Both the position numbers and the translations under genes were made by a program. From assembly GCA_963678675.1 (NCBI GenBank), contig OY783196.1:21120827-21184826 (forward strand): DNA of 64,000 nucleotides, in the 5' to 3' direction. The notes below the pieces were generated by a model, which saw only the letters and a list, made by a program, of their open reading frames with translations, searched no databases and was not told the origin of the DNA. Origin of the DNA: Xiphydria camelus. Taxonomy: Eukaryota; Arthropoda; Insecta; Hymenoptera; Xiphydriidae. This document shows, piece by piece, positions 48,315 to 58,788 of this stretch. Each line of letters starts with the position of its first letter. Position 1 is the first letter of the stretch.

Positions 48315-49534
48315 TATCAGACAGATTTTGATTGCCCATTCACGAATTAGTCTCTCACGTACCAATCGAGCCGTGTATCCCGGGGTTCCTAGGATATCGG
48401 CGCACTCCGCGTCTACCCAAAAGACGACCCGACGAGAATACCTATTATAGAAAAACAAGACACCATCGATCAGACTTACGACCCCGGAAGGGCACTCCGC
48501 GAGAAGACCGATGCAACGACGCGCGAGTAAATATAACGGGCCGCGAATGAGGCGCTTCCACAGTCGCACGGGGGAGAGGATACGCCCGCGTGGCGAAGTG
48601 GTCCGCGTATACTATGTATACGAGAGATATATAAAGAAGTCGACGGAAGGGGAGGATTCCGAGCACCTATCGACGGAATGATAAATCGAGAGACGGCAAT
48701 CACGCTTCGGGTCTCCTTCCTCGAGGCCCCGGGACGTTGAGAAATAGAGACACCCCGACCGCGACGGACGGGAGAGAAGGGTGCAGCGAAGATGGGAGTG
48801 AAATCCGAACGATTTCGCGGAACCTCTCTCTTCAGGGGGTGCTCGCGCCTTCCAGCAGCAGCGCGATCGACTCGGTGATAATCGGAGCACGATTCCCGAT
48901 CGGCGAGAGGAATCTTAGAGAATTCCACCCTCCCCCCGTGCCGACATCTACGGCTTTCGCGCGGGTGCGGAGATCGCTCGAATACTTTGGCAAGGGCTTC
49001 CGAGGAGGGGGGGGGGGGAGGAGGAGGACGAAAGAGGAGAGAGGTCCATTGTGTTACCACCTTTCTACCCAATTATAACCGACTCCGGAGTTAGTCGGGG
49101 AAGAGAACGGTGGCCGGTGTGCGGGACTAGCGGGCGCAGGGGTATGGAGGAGGGCGCAGCGCTCGCGCGCCATTACCCCTGGCCAAGTGGAAAACAGGCA
49201 TCCACCGTGAGCCATGAATGCATTATAGCGAATAAATGCCAGCGGCTTGAGTTATGATTCGGTAAAAAGGAAAGGTTAAGCGGATGAATGATGACGCGGT
49301 AATGGAGATTAATACCGCGCTCGGACACCGCGGCGAGTCATCCCTCTCGCTCTCCGCCTCGCCTAGGAAGAGAACGCGGCGGGAGTTCGTGTCCTGGTTG
49401 TATCGTTGCATCGCGTTGCATCGTCGGGTCACGTCATTCCGATGGGTCGCTAATAACTACATCGTACATATCGCAATAATTTTCGCGATTAAATTTCAAA
49501 TATTTCACTGTCGTTGTGCGAATAATGGGGAATG
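48315..49534. other. CpG-rich stretch, no confident gene
   Basis: The longest frame here is 198 codons on the minus strand (48476-49072). It is a low-complexity arginine/serine/proline sequence with a poly-proline stretch made by a G-run, so I treat it as compositional. No splice sites or domains were recognised. Confidence 0.4.
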
Positions 49535-49623
49535 TTAACCACTTCTTTTCCGTTGTGATAAATGCAAGTTTACGTTGACGTAAACCACATTTTTTAAATC
49601 GATATCGCAGCGAAGAAGGTTAA
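49535..49623. repeat. TTAA-bounded short hairpin
   Basis: TTAACCACTTCTTTTCCG on the left is matched in complement by CGAAGAAGGTTAA on the right. A central TTTACGTTGACGTAAA palindrome lies between them. The unit is 89 bases. The TTAA at both ends links it to the hairpins at 24885 and 38069, but the arms are diverged. Confidence 0.45.
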
Positions 49624-50268
49624 TGTTTCTCAGGACTCTTGAAAAATTGCCCTTATGCTCCAAAGGATAACGTTCTCATTCAAAAAGAAAATTCTTACCA
49701 CGCGAAGCCTCTCGGTGGAATTTCTCTCGTCACGCGTGTATTCGTAACTTTCTCGCCAAGAGTCACCTTCGACAATCTTTCATACAAACGCGTCAATATT
49801 TGCCATCGTGCCAATGGACGCGTCTCAGTACAATCCCCGATCTCGACGAAGCGTGCATCGCACGATAATGCATGGATACTCGACGTCAAACCCTCCTCGA
49901 AGATGCGGAGGGATTCAATGACACTTCACGGCACGCGTACCGAATATCTCGGAGTGCACACAGCGGCGCCCGAATGCAGGATCAATTCCGATAATCGAAG
50001 ATACTCCGGTAGGATTACAAGATGGAATTGTCTACTGTACCGAGAAAAAATATCCATTGACTCAACTGAACTTTATCGGTAATTGTGATAATTTATTTAG
50101 GAATAAAGATGAGCTTATTAAAGCATTGGATTGATAATTAACTAAATAATATAGTTTAGTCAATTACTTGAATAATATAGTTATTTCAATTTCTACACAT
50201 TTGAGGCAGCTGCATTAGTAGTTAAGTCAACCGAACAAGTCAACTATGCCGTGCAGCTACATCTACCA
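49624..50268. other. Stretch with no recognised gene
   Basis: The frame at 49639-50082 (+, 147 codons) has no domain. A TACCGAGAAAAAATATCC motif at about 50038 resembles the left end of the YACYGAGARAAA family, but no matching right end was found before the next element. Confidence 0.4.
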
Positions 50269-50504
50269 CACTGAGAGAACAGTTTATTTATAATTAATAT
50301 ACGCATACTCGATTATGGCGAAAAAATATATTTCTTTGGGTCGAGGAAATATTCGTTAGCTATTACTCTATTTCGGTTTAAATAAAAGAGATATTCTAAT
50401 AATTAACATATATTTACTTGCTCCAACGAAATATTAAATACATTTTCTTTCGCCATAATCAAGTATACATTTATTAACTGCAAATAAACTGTACTCTCTC
50501 AGTG
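50269..50504. repeat. MITE of the YACYGAGARAAA family (subfamily with CAGTTTATTTATA)
   Basis: Left CACTGAGAGAACAGTTTATT and right complement CACTGAGAGAGTACAGTTTA. The interior blocks ATTCGTTAGCTATTA and GGCGAAA match the copy at 14973-15203. The ends are well preserved, suggesting a younger copy than that one. Confidence 0.7.
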
Positions 50505-52303
50505 CACATTAACTTAATTTTATCGACCTTCATTCAGTCATTTTAAGCAAGGTTCGATTTGATTGACTCTCAATCCTTTAACCACATGGAGCAGTAGCAA
50601 GCACAATAATTTTTTATTCAGCGTGTTTATTCGTAGTTTTATACGCGAATTAGAAACTTCGACCCGAATAGCTCTACAGGTCCACCGGGATTGACCCACA
50701 ACCACCCCTACGACCCAGGTCACCTACCTTACCAGGTGTCTTGGAATTTGATATAAGATTCCAAGACACCTGGCACGTCCGGCGTCCTTTCCCAACGCGA
50801 CTTCGAGTCCATATACTCCAGCTCGACGTCACTTTGTGCAAGGGAAGAAGCGTGCCCACCCCCCGATTCGTATAGCTATACATACCTACGACCCCTTGGC
50901 ACGAATTTCACGGCCAATCGCACTCGGAACTCTGTCTCGCTCGAGGCAATGTGAATATCCGGGCAGAATTACCGAACACTATTTTCACGAAGCGCGAGTC
51001 TAAGCACTCCGGCACGCTGGAATTTTCAATTATTTCGTGCCCCCCTGCCTCCGCCCGCATAATCGGCTCCGGCAGACCAACCGACTGCCTGATTCGCCGG
51101 CTCTCTCCTCTCTCCCTCTCTCCCTCCCCCTCTCTCATCCTCTTTCGTCCTCTTTCGATAGCCCCGCGAGCACGATGTCACGCTAGATTTGGTATGCGTC
51201 GTACTTTGAATTTTAATACGGCCATTTCCGAGCGAATTACTTTCGTTTCGCGCCGCGTAGCGAAGGCTCTGCGAATTCGCCCGCGCCCCCGAGGAAGGCA
51301 CGCGCGGCGGACGAGGAAGGGGGCGAGACGCGCCCGCGAGAGGGTGAGACAGCCGAAAAAATTATACGCGAGAAAATCTTCCAGTCGAACTGCACCCGTC
51401 CACCCCCGACTGGAGGACCCGCCAAATTAGTACGGGCGTCTTACCGCGCCGTCGCATTTCACGCGGAAGAAGGTCAACCCCTGCGCGGGCGCGCGATTCC
51501 GCCGCGATAATTTTGGACGAGCAGACGGCGGAGGTGCGGATAAACTACGTAGATAATCACGACTAGGCGAGTAATTATCACGTCCCCTCCGTCCCGTCGT
51601 CCTCTAAGCGACGACAGCCGAGAAGAATTAACGACCGAGACCGAGCGGAAAATCGCGCCGGCGGGAAACCCACGGCGAAGTCACCAAGGCGAAGGCGACG
51701 AGCCAACCGGCTTCCAGCTCTCGTTGTCCAACGTGGCTCCGGGCTCGTCTTCTCGACGACGAAGATCTCCCGCCGCGCGTTTCCTACTTTCCTCGGTCCG
51801 TTTGACCTGGTTCCGGAAACCCTCGAACGTGCATCATTCCCGCTTGCACACGATAAAGTCACCCCCTCCTCGGTACACTCGGCTCGCGCTGCCTCCGCGG
51901 CCGAGGGGTCGGCGGAGTACGCGTGAGAAATCGTCGGAGCGGTTCGCCAACGCTCTGGCAACGAGCCACAGGTCGCCCGGCCAGCGCGTCCCGTACATCA
52001 CCATCGCGATGACTTCGGTGCGCTATGAATCATCTCGGAATACCAGGGGACGCTTCGCGAAACGGCATAAACTTTGCGAGACACCGCAAGGTCGGCTCCG
52101 GGAGCAAATAACGCGTCGCCGCCGTCGCGACGTTCTCGCCACCCTCTCGCACCGCTGGTCGGTCGATAAACGGCGGTGGAGGCACTTCGAGTTGGGATAT
52201 GGTGACGGGGTGCCAGTGTTTGGGAGAAAAGAGGTGAGCTTTCGTTGAAATTAATTAAGGGCTGATGTAGTCGAGTTTGTATTAGAGGGTCATCGATATT
52301 CTA
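50505..52303. other. CpG-rich stretch with a possible 5' exon, no confident gene
   Basis: About 50880-52250 is CpG-rich. The longest frame (51724-52248 +, 174 codons) is arginine/serine-rich with no domain, followed by an AAGAG|GTGAGC donor-like site near 52232. That combination would fit the first exon of a gene to the right, but no downstream exon was found. A pyrimidine tract lies at 51100-51150. Confidence 0.3.
50732..50773. repeat. Perfect 16-bp-stem hairpin
   Basis: CCAGGTGTCTTGGAAT and its exact complement are separated by 10 bases. The stem is too short for a usual miRNA precursor, and I do not recognise a known miRNA. It may be the inner part of a foldback repeat. Confidence 0.6.
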
Positions 52304-52568
52304 CACTGAGAAAAATATCTTATTGTTAGTCAATCTAAAGAAAATTCTAGAGATGATGACCAAACCGTTTGTTGAAATGTGAATTCTCCATTTGTTTGGA
52401 TAGACTGACCACTTTTTGGTTAGAATAACTAAACGTTTGGTTGAAATAACTAAACATTTGATTAGAATAAATAAATATTTGGTTCAACTGATCAGTATTT
52501 TGGTTAGAATAACTAAACATGTTTAACTATATGCGTCTTGTCATTTAACCTAATTATTTTTCTCGGTG
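52304..52568. repeat. MITE of the YACYGAGARAAA family (subfamily with GGTTAGAATAACTAAA repeats)
   Basis: Left CACTGAGAAAAATATC and right complement CACCGAGAAAAATAATTAGG, with TA just outside both ends (52302-52303 and 52569-52570). The tandem TTTGGTTRGAATAACTAAA units and the CAACTGATCAGTATTTTGG block match the copy at 31436-31661. Confidence 0.75.
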
Positions 52569-53804
52569 TATGTCGACTGTTATAGTCGATATGAAAATCG
52601 CCGAAGAGGAACGAAATTACGAATGGTTCAAATTTTGTCTGAAGCTAGTAAATTGGAGAATACAGCGTCAAATGTTTGCGTTAAGCAATAATCGACCATA
52701 ATTTGTGGGTGGAAAGTGTTCCGTGCATGGGTGAGAGAGCAAGAATTAAAATCTGGAATACTTTTCGATGTACTTTCTTCCAAATAAAAGCGCGAATAGA
52801 AAAAATATAGACTTATTGGATGAAACATTTATTCCCCGGCTAATGAAAGATGCCAGATGAGCGAATTTAAACCTGGCGGAGCGAGAGAGATTAAATTAAC
52901 TATTTATTATCGTACTCGAGGGTGACAGATCTAATGGAAATGTAACGAACAGCCTTCAATGCTAATGAACATTCATTTGCCCCAATTACGCGCTCCATTT
53001 ATTCCCAGTTTCCATACCTACACCCACAGTCCTCCAAACGCTGAACATTTGACAATACTCTTGATGAACGCAATATTCAATAACCATACGCCCCTGCAAT
53101 TAGTGATACGATACGTATCAAGGCATGCGAATTGAGTATTGCGCTCTCGTAAATAAAATCCGCTTTAAAAACTCACAACTTCAATCGAAACGATGAATTA
53201 ATGAGCATGTTACGATAATTAATTAAAAATCTCAGGTCGCAAAATCGTATGACGTAAATATTCTTGATCCACTTCGTCCGATGAAGGAGAAAGAGAAACT
53301 AAGAACACACCATTTTCCGCCGCTGCGGAATCTGCTTCGCACGTCGTTCCGTCTCTTCGATTTTCGTGCCGCGCGACGACTTTTCATTACGCCACCTGGC
53401 CTCGGGGAATTTCTCATGTTCTCGATTTAATATCTTAGCTTCAAAGGAACAAGGAAGAAACGGTAAGTACGGCCGAGCGGGAGAAGATTTACAACTCCCC
53501 CCCCCCCTAGTTGTTTTATTCGCGCCCAGAAATGAAACAAACAATTACAATTCAATTAGATCGCTCATTGTCAGACGTCTTACTCGTCCGAAAATTTCAG
53601 TTATTAATAATCGTCACCCCCACCCCGGTAACGTGTTCCTGCGAAACTCCGGTAAAATGTGCAAGCATGAGTTGAAGCAATATCCGAAATGGCAAAGCTT
53701 TCATTCTTATAGCCATAGACGCGTTTGCTTTTCCCGTTCACCTTGCGCTAATTATTAAGAGGTACGAGCAATACTTTCGTTATTGGCAATTTAAGACTAA
53801 ACGT
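52569..53804. other. Stretch with no recognised gene
   Basis: Mostly AT-rich with a short C run near 53499. Chance frames only (53299-53758 on both strands). No RNA gene or exon was recognised. Confidence 0.45.
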
Positions 53805-54680
53805 ATAGTGAAGCAGAGAGCAAAGCAGTGATGAGACCGGAAAGCAAAGCGCCGAAAACAAACCTGTACTCTTTATTGGAACTCGCATAGTAAGTCGCAT
53901 GGTGGTAATGTGATTCAATACATGGAGGAAAAAAAATATCGATGGTTCCCCTGTCCGGAAAGCGCTGGTTGAACTTGGCAATGAAAATAATAATGAATCG
54001 CAGTGGTTACTCGCATCCCAACAGCGATCATCGCTATTCGATACCGTAGAACGGGGTAAATAGAAACTTTTAGGGTCAATAGAAACAAAAACTCGGAACG
54101 TAATTCAATAAATCTTCTAGAGCAGCAATTTGAATTTGGCGGTCTTCGGTAAACGAGATGTTCCTCATTGATAGGTTCGTAATACATGACCAGCGACATT
54201 TTGCGGTTTAGGTTGTCAATTCTGATGTAATATGGCCGATATCCACCAGCTGGTAAAAGGCGACAAATTAAAGTAGCGCAAAACTTTATATTTTTTGGTG
54301 TGAAAGAGACAGGTAAGTTGATTCATATTTGGCTGAGAAATACCTTAGTACTCCGTGTTAGCATAGTAACTCACCAAAATTCTAAATTCTAAACGGGTTT
54401 TCAAGAGATAATTTTCTTGTTGATAAAATCACTTTTGAAAATACTTTAGGGTCAATAGAAACAGACTGTTTCTATTCGCCCGGCTGTTTCCATACACCCC
54501 ACTGCTTTCCTTTATATCATTTATTATTTTATAATAGCGGTATATCGTTGAATTTTAAAACTTTTTAGAATTATTTTGTATTCTATTCAAAAAGAAACTT
54601 CTTCCTTGCTGTACAATTCCCCGAACTTACCATCATGACCCACGAAGTAAGACTTATCTTTACCACTTTCAGGAAACGAT

Positions 54681-55040
54681 GGATAAGGCTTTAAGGGACA
54701 TTTCCAATGGAATGTGTCAAATGACTTAAGTTTGTGTTAAGCTTTAAGGTTAAAACTGTTTTATCGATAAATCGCAGAAATTGGTGATGGTGAATTGAAA
54801 TTGATTACCACTAAAAATGTCACCAGTCACTAAAATGTCACTAAAAATTTCCCTTCCTAGCTAGCTCGTCAAGATGTCCCTTGTTTCCACCATTACTCTT
54901 AAAAGTGTAGCCTAAATATTTAAACTCGGTAACCTCTTCTACTATTTTCCATTCCCACCTTCTTTTCTTTATTCTTCCTCTTCCACCTTTCCATAAGGGA
55001 TATAAGGATAAGGCTTTAAGGGACATTTCCAACGGAATGT
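54681..55040. repeat. 35-bp direct repeats flanking a 290-bp insertion
   Basis: 54681-54715 and 55006-55040 are identical except for one base (T/C). The sequence begins GGATAAGGCTTTAAGGGACA and is part of the psq coding region, so the segment between (54716-55005) was inserted and duplicated its target. Long target duplications fit a non-LTR retrotransposition event. Confidence 0.7.
54841..55005 (-). pseudogene. Reverse-transcriptase fragment (non-LTR retrotransposon)
   Basis: On the minus strand this reads WEWKIVEEVTEFKYLGYTFK and continues SNGGNKGHLDELARKG. FKYLG followed by a NGG-containing linker is a hallmark of the region just after the palm domain in non-LTR retrotransposon reverse transcriptases. 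Only about 50 residues are present, within an insertion flanked by 35-base direct repeats. Confidence 0.65.
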
Positions 55041-55116
55041 CTTACAGAGCAGCTAGTAAAAAGTATCAAATACATTATTCCGTTCTATATCGCCATATCA
55101 AAAATCCGCATCTATA
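55007..55116 (+). pseudogene. Transposase psq-type helix-turn-helix fragment
   Basis: The + strand reads DKALRDISNGMSYRAASKKY and continues QIHYSVLYRHIKNP, the pattern of a psq/pogo helix-turn-helix (AL...I..G.S.R.A...Y.I..S.L.RH). The frame breaks soon after. The first 35 bases are duplicated at 54681-54715. Confidence 0.65.
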
Positions 55117-55502
55117 AAGGAACAAGGTGGTCAACCACCTCTAAATGAGGAAAACAAACCAGTGTTTCTGTTCGCCCCACATTATGGGGTGAAAAGAAAC
55201 AGCAAGTTTTTATTTTTTGTTCTGTCAAAATGGTCGATTTTTGCAAAAACGATATATGCATCGTCATCTATTAGTGTCGACCGGACTTTTCCCTATTTTT
55301 AACTTAAAGAAAGCTTAACCGTTTTCTTGCACCGGAGTCGCAAACTACCAAAAGTGTTTCTTGACCCCGTTCTACGATACCTACTCGATTTTAAGATATT
55401 TTAAGACAGCCTCAATTAGACATTTCTGATTCACGGTATGCGTCGAGAAGCTGTTTCAAATTGTCCTAATTTTTATGTCAAATTAACAAAAGTCGTTTTC
55501 GT

Positions 55503-55709
55503 CACTCAGTGCGTAAAACTCGGTTTCACGGGCATCCTCAACCCCGTCAACCTCGTATTTGACACTTAGTGACAAAAAATAGAATTCGTTATAAGGGCGT
55601 TTTGCGTCGTTTAGTCGTGTGGTTGCCGCACTCGCTTCGCTCGTGCGGAAAACTTCGCACTCGTTAAAAACGGCGCTTCACGCCTTTATAACGAAAATAT
55701 CTATTGTCA
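55503..55709. repeat. Repeat family copy (partner at 21741-22016)
   Basis: In reverse complement, this segment carries the same blocks in the same order as the 21.7-kb copy: CTCGGTTTCACGGGC, TTTGACACTTAGTGACAAAA, and the palindrome with CGCACTCGCTTCGCTCGTGC. The two copies prove a dispersed family. Confidence 0.65.
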
Positions 55710-56064
55710 CAAACATAAATTTCAAAGGATACATCAAATTTACACAAAATTTAACTTACTGAATCACAGTAATGTATGACATTTACTTATCATTTCCGAG
55801 GCATAATTTCATTATTTAATTGCATAAATAACAGTGCCAAGAGAGGACTCATAAAACACACACAGTTGCTGCACGCCGTGATCTAGGTTCTTGTAAAGTT
55901 GTGACAAACTTTACATTATATATCTGGCTGGGGCGATCATTACTGTCCAAAGAGACCATCGCTGTTTTTTTATCCCCGTATACGTGTTCCAATAAGAAAG
56001 TACGGGTACGTTTTTACCGCTTTGCTTTCCGGTCTCATTTGCTGCTTTGCTTTCTGCTTTAGTA

Positions 56065-56771
56065 TGTTCTTAACCTTAGCCTATAAAGAAATAGTTTCCG
56101 AGAGCGAGAAGATATTCTCTCGACGAATTTGGCCGAGGGAAAAGTCGAAAAGGATTTTGTACAAGCTCTGCTCGATGATTCGATGGAAAGAAACGAAGAG
56201 TAGGTAAGTTTCGCGTCGCTCGACTAGAATCTCGTCAACTCGTCGACCCTCGTCAGCTTTTTCGCCGAATGTCGTTCACCGTCAACGGATTCTAATCGAG
56301 ACGCGTGCTACGTCTTTCTTTTTATGGCTCGTCGAGAATTCCGACCGAATGGATTCGCGATTCGCGTTCGAGTGAAATTGTAAAGTCGAATGCCCATCAT
56401 CGGTACCCACTGTGGGAGTACCGCGCGCGTAACACTTTTCTTTTAAAGTACCTAAATCCGTTTGCGTCAAACTCTGCACAGTACATTTTGAAGCTTGTCT
56501 GATTCCACTTCACATATTCGCTCCATCGATGCGTATTCGACGGAACGTATGATATAGAGCGAAATATCAGTAAAGGGGAACACTCGTGATACGTACATAT
56601 TTCGTGCGATTACGTTTTTCGAGACTTTTGATTGGGAGTGGAACTAGAGACGAATCGTCGATATATAAATATCTATATGTTCAATGTGAGAATAAATCCA
56701 ACAGTGATCATTATTATTGATACATGTACATGAATAATATAAAATGCAATTAACCCGCTACCGGATATTTA
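56065..56771. other. Stretch with an unproven exon-like segment
   Basis: At 56090-56203 (+) one frame reads EREDILSTNLAEGKVEKDF and continues to ERNEE and a TAG that abuts a GTAAGT motif. Another frame stays open across the same donor. The composition is protein-like, but the acceptor is poor and no partner exon was found. Nothing else is seen. Confidence 0.2.
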
Positions 56772-56983
56772 CACTGGAAAAGCAGTTTCTATTAAATATA
56801 TTATAATTGTATATAAAGCTTTTATCCAATACATGATTATAAAATTAATATACATTATATATATACATATATATATAATGAAATATATAAATTTTCAGAG
56901 TTACGGAATATATTAATTTTAATAATCACGTATTAGAAAAAAACATTATACAAAAGTTTATTAAAAACACAATTTTTTCAGTG
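56772..56983. repeat. Diverged MITE of the YACYGAGARAAA family
   Basis: Left CACTGGAAAAGCAGTTTC and right complement CACTGAAAAAATTGTGTTTT. The interior is extremely AT-rich with a TATATATAC run. Assignment rests on the ends only. Confidence 0.45.
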
Positions 56984-58716
56984 TGCAATATCAAGTAGAA
57001 TTGTTGTTTGATGACGTATATAGTCAAAATAAGAAGATTGAAAATGAACACACTACAATCAGGAATAAAAAGATGCAAAACTTTGAAATGCAGCAGGATC
57101 AACTGGTATAGCAAATATTCCACATTTAATTTTACCATGTGTGTATATCCTAAAGATCGTTTACAGGATGTTGAAAAGGTTAAGAGTACTCGCGAATGTG
57201 CACTTGGCTCGGACGAAGTAGACTATAGCAATGCGGAGCATTTATTTTACCACTGCTTCGAAACGGTCGCCTAGAGGGTGTCGGAAAAATGAAGAGTACC
57301 CTTGAAGAGGCACTTGCCCCGGCGAAGCACTCTAGTATCGTGAACTATTCCTTTCAATTGTATACTTTCCCGTTCGATCGACCCGCGAGCATTTAGGATT
57401 GCGCGCGATGCTGGGTCAACGTAAATGTAGTCGAAGACACATTTTGTGCAGTATAGGATGGAACGGGGGATGTGTTCGTCGTTGTGAACTGTTTTAACTT
57501 ATAGTGAAGTGGTCTCCTGGCAATTCGTGGCAAGATAAAATCGGGAATGCATTCGAGGTATAGAATAATCTTAATCGTACGTACCCGTATGTACCACATA
57601 CGCACATGCTCCAATTTCTGTTCACAAAGTGGATATTCCTTTCGGCAGTGGCACGGGTCCCTTTCCACTCCCTTGCTGCACTTAATCAACTATCACCGAG
57701 CACGATAGGTTTGTTCTCGTTGCCTACACTTTCTGCACTCATATCTCAATGCCACAGTGTATCTACTGTTATCACAAATGGGCCCCGAAAGTGTAGAAAT
57801 AATCCACACCAATTCCCCATCAATTCTTGCACCTCTTCTCAAGGAGGAGTAAGAATCGATGTGGGGACTGTATACTTTCTTACACTTTCTAATAGCTATA
57901 GATATATTAGATATATTGTATTATACTGTGAAACCGAGTATACTTAGTATAGACAACGAGAACAAACCTAAATGCGAACTACGTATACCGCTTCACTGCT
58001 AGACTGTTTACATTGCACCACGTGGCGTACATCAAGCGACGCCTATCCTGGATTTTTTTAGGTCCTACCTCAGCACCAGGTTCCCAGCATGGCACGCGAT
58101 ATTTGACGCTGCAGATATCCGCGTGAAGCTATAAACGTACGAAATTGTAATACAGTATATATGATTGCCTAGTTTCAAATAGTACATTTTCTCAGCCGCT
58201 TATAGATCTATGCAGATTTAATTAAATTAAAAGAATGAGATCGTAAAATAATCACAGAAAAGTCTTCAATTCATCTTACTTTTACTTGCCTTTTTGCCGA
58301 CTTTTCTAGAATCCAAATGGAACACTCTCTCTCTGACACCTATATTCAAGGGATAATATCAATCATATTCTAGAAGCGAAATCAATCTTGCGAAATCACG
58401 ATTTCTACAGACGATCGGTATTCGGAAAGGCTAACGAGAGATGCGTCAACCCGTATTCAATGGTAGTAATTCGGGTAAGGAACGGTAACCCTTTCCAGCC
58501 CTCGTCCTATCTGAGAGCGGGCCGCCGTCTGATTATAGCCCAGTGGACAATTAATTACGACCTTCCCTCTTCCCACGGTATCGCGGTTCTCGTTCGCCGG
58601 GATCGATCTTCGACACGAGGTTGGAGATACCCGTACCACGTGATAATCGGAGGAAACCTTTGGGTAGCGTTAAATGGCATGAATTTAAAGCCCCTGAATG
58701 GGGGAGGACGAGGTCA

Positions 58717-58788
58717 TTCGAATCACTTTGTTGGCTCCTGGCTATCGTGGCTGATAATGGTAACGAGGGACCAACAAAGTGACTCGAA
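58717..58788. repeat. Short hairpin
   Basis: TTCGAATCACTTTGTTGG is matched in complement by CCAACAAAGTGACTCGAA with one extra base. The roughly 36-base loop includes GGCTATCGTGGCTGATAATG. A similar loop-like string (TTATCGTGGAGTGGGCAATG) occurs near 62844, suggesting a repeated unit. Confidence 0.5.

Larger units (their letters stand above)
54044..55377. mobile_element. Pogo-like transposon relic, disrupted
   Basis: TA borders both ends (54042-54043, 55378-55379). The ends CCGTAGAACGGGGTAAATAG and (complement) TCGTAGAACGGGGTCAAGAA are inverted repeats. The motif GGGTMAATAGAAAC recurs near both ends and inside. A psq helix-turn-helix segment survives in the right half, interrupted by a 290-base insertion with a reverse-transcriptase fragment. 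No catalytic core remains. Confidence 0.7.
53805..56064. mobile_element. 2.26-kb inverted-end element containing other insertions
   Basis: About 85 bases at the left (with AAGCAGAGAGCAAAGCAG and ATGAGACCGGAAAGCAAAGC) are repeated in complement at the right (ending about 56064), continuing to TTATTGGAAC near each inner edge. The left end is approximate to a few bases. No open frame belongs to the outer element itself. It encloses the pogo-like relic and a dispersed repeat. Confidence 0.6.

Noticed and set aside
48476..49072. 198-codon minus-strand frame, the second longest open frame in the window
   Set aside because: Arginine/serine/proline-rich, with a poly-proline run from a G homopolymer. 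No domain, no splice context, and overlapping open frames on the other strand. Typical of CpG-rich non-coding DNA.
51724..52248. 174-codon plus-strand frame followed by a GTGAGC donor-like site
   Set aside because: Composition is basic and low-complexity, no family recognised, and no downstream exon found. Kept only as a possible 5' exon note.
56090..56203. Protein-like segment ending ERNEE-stop next to GTAAGT
   Set aside because: The acceptor is purine-rich, another frame is open across the same donor, and no partner exon exists nearby. Mentioned only as unproven.
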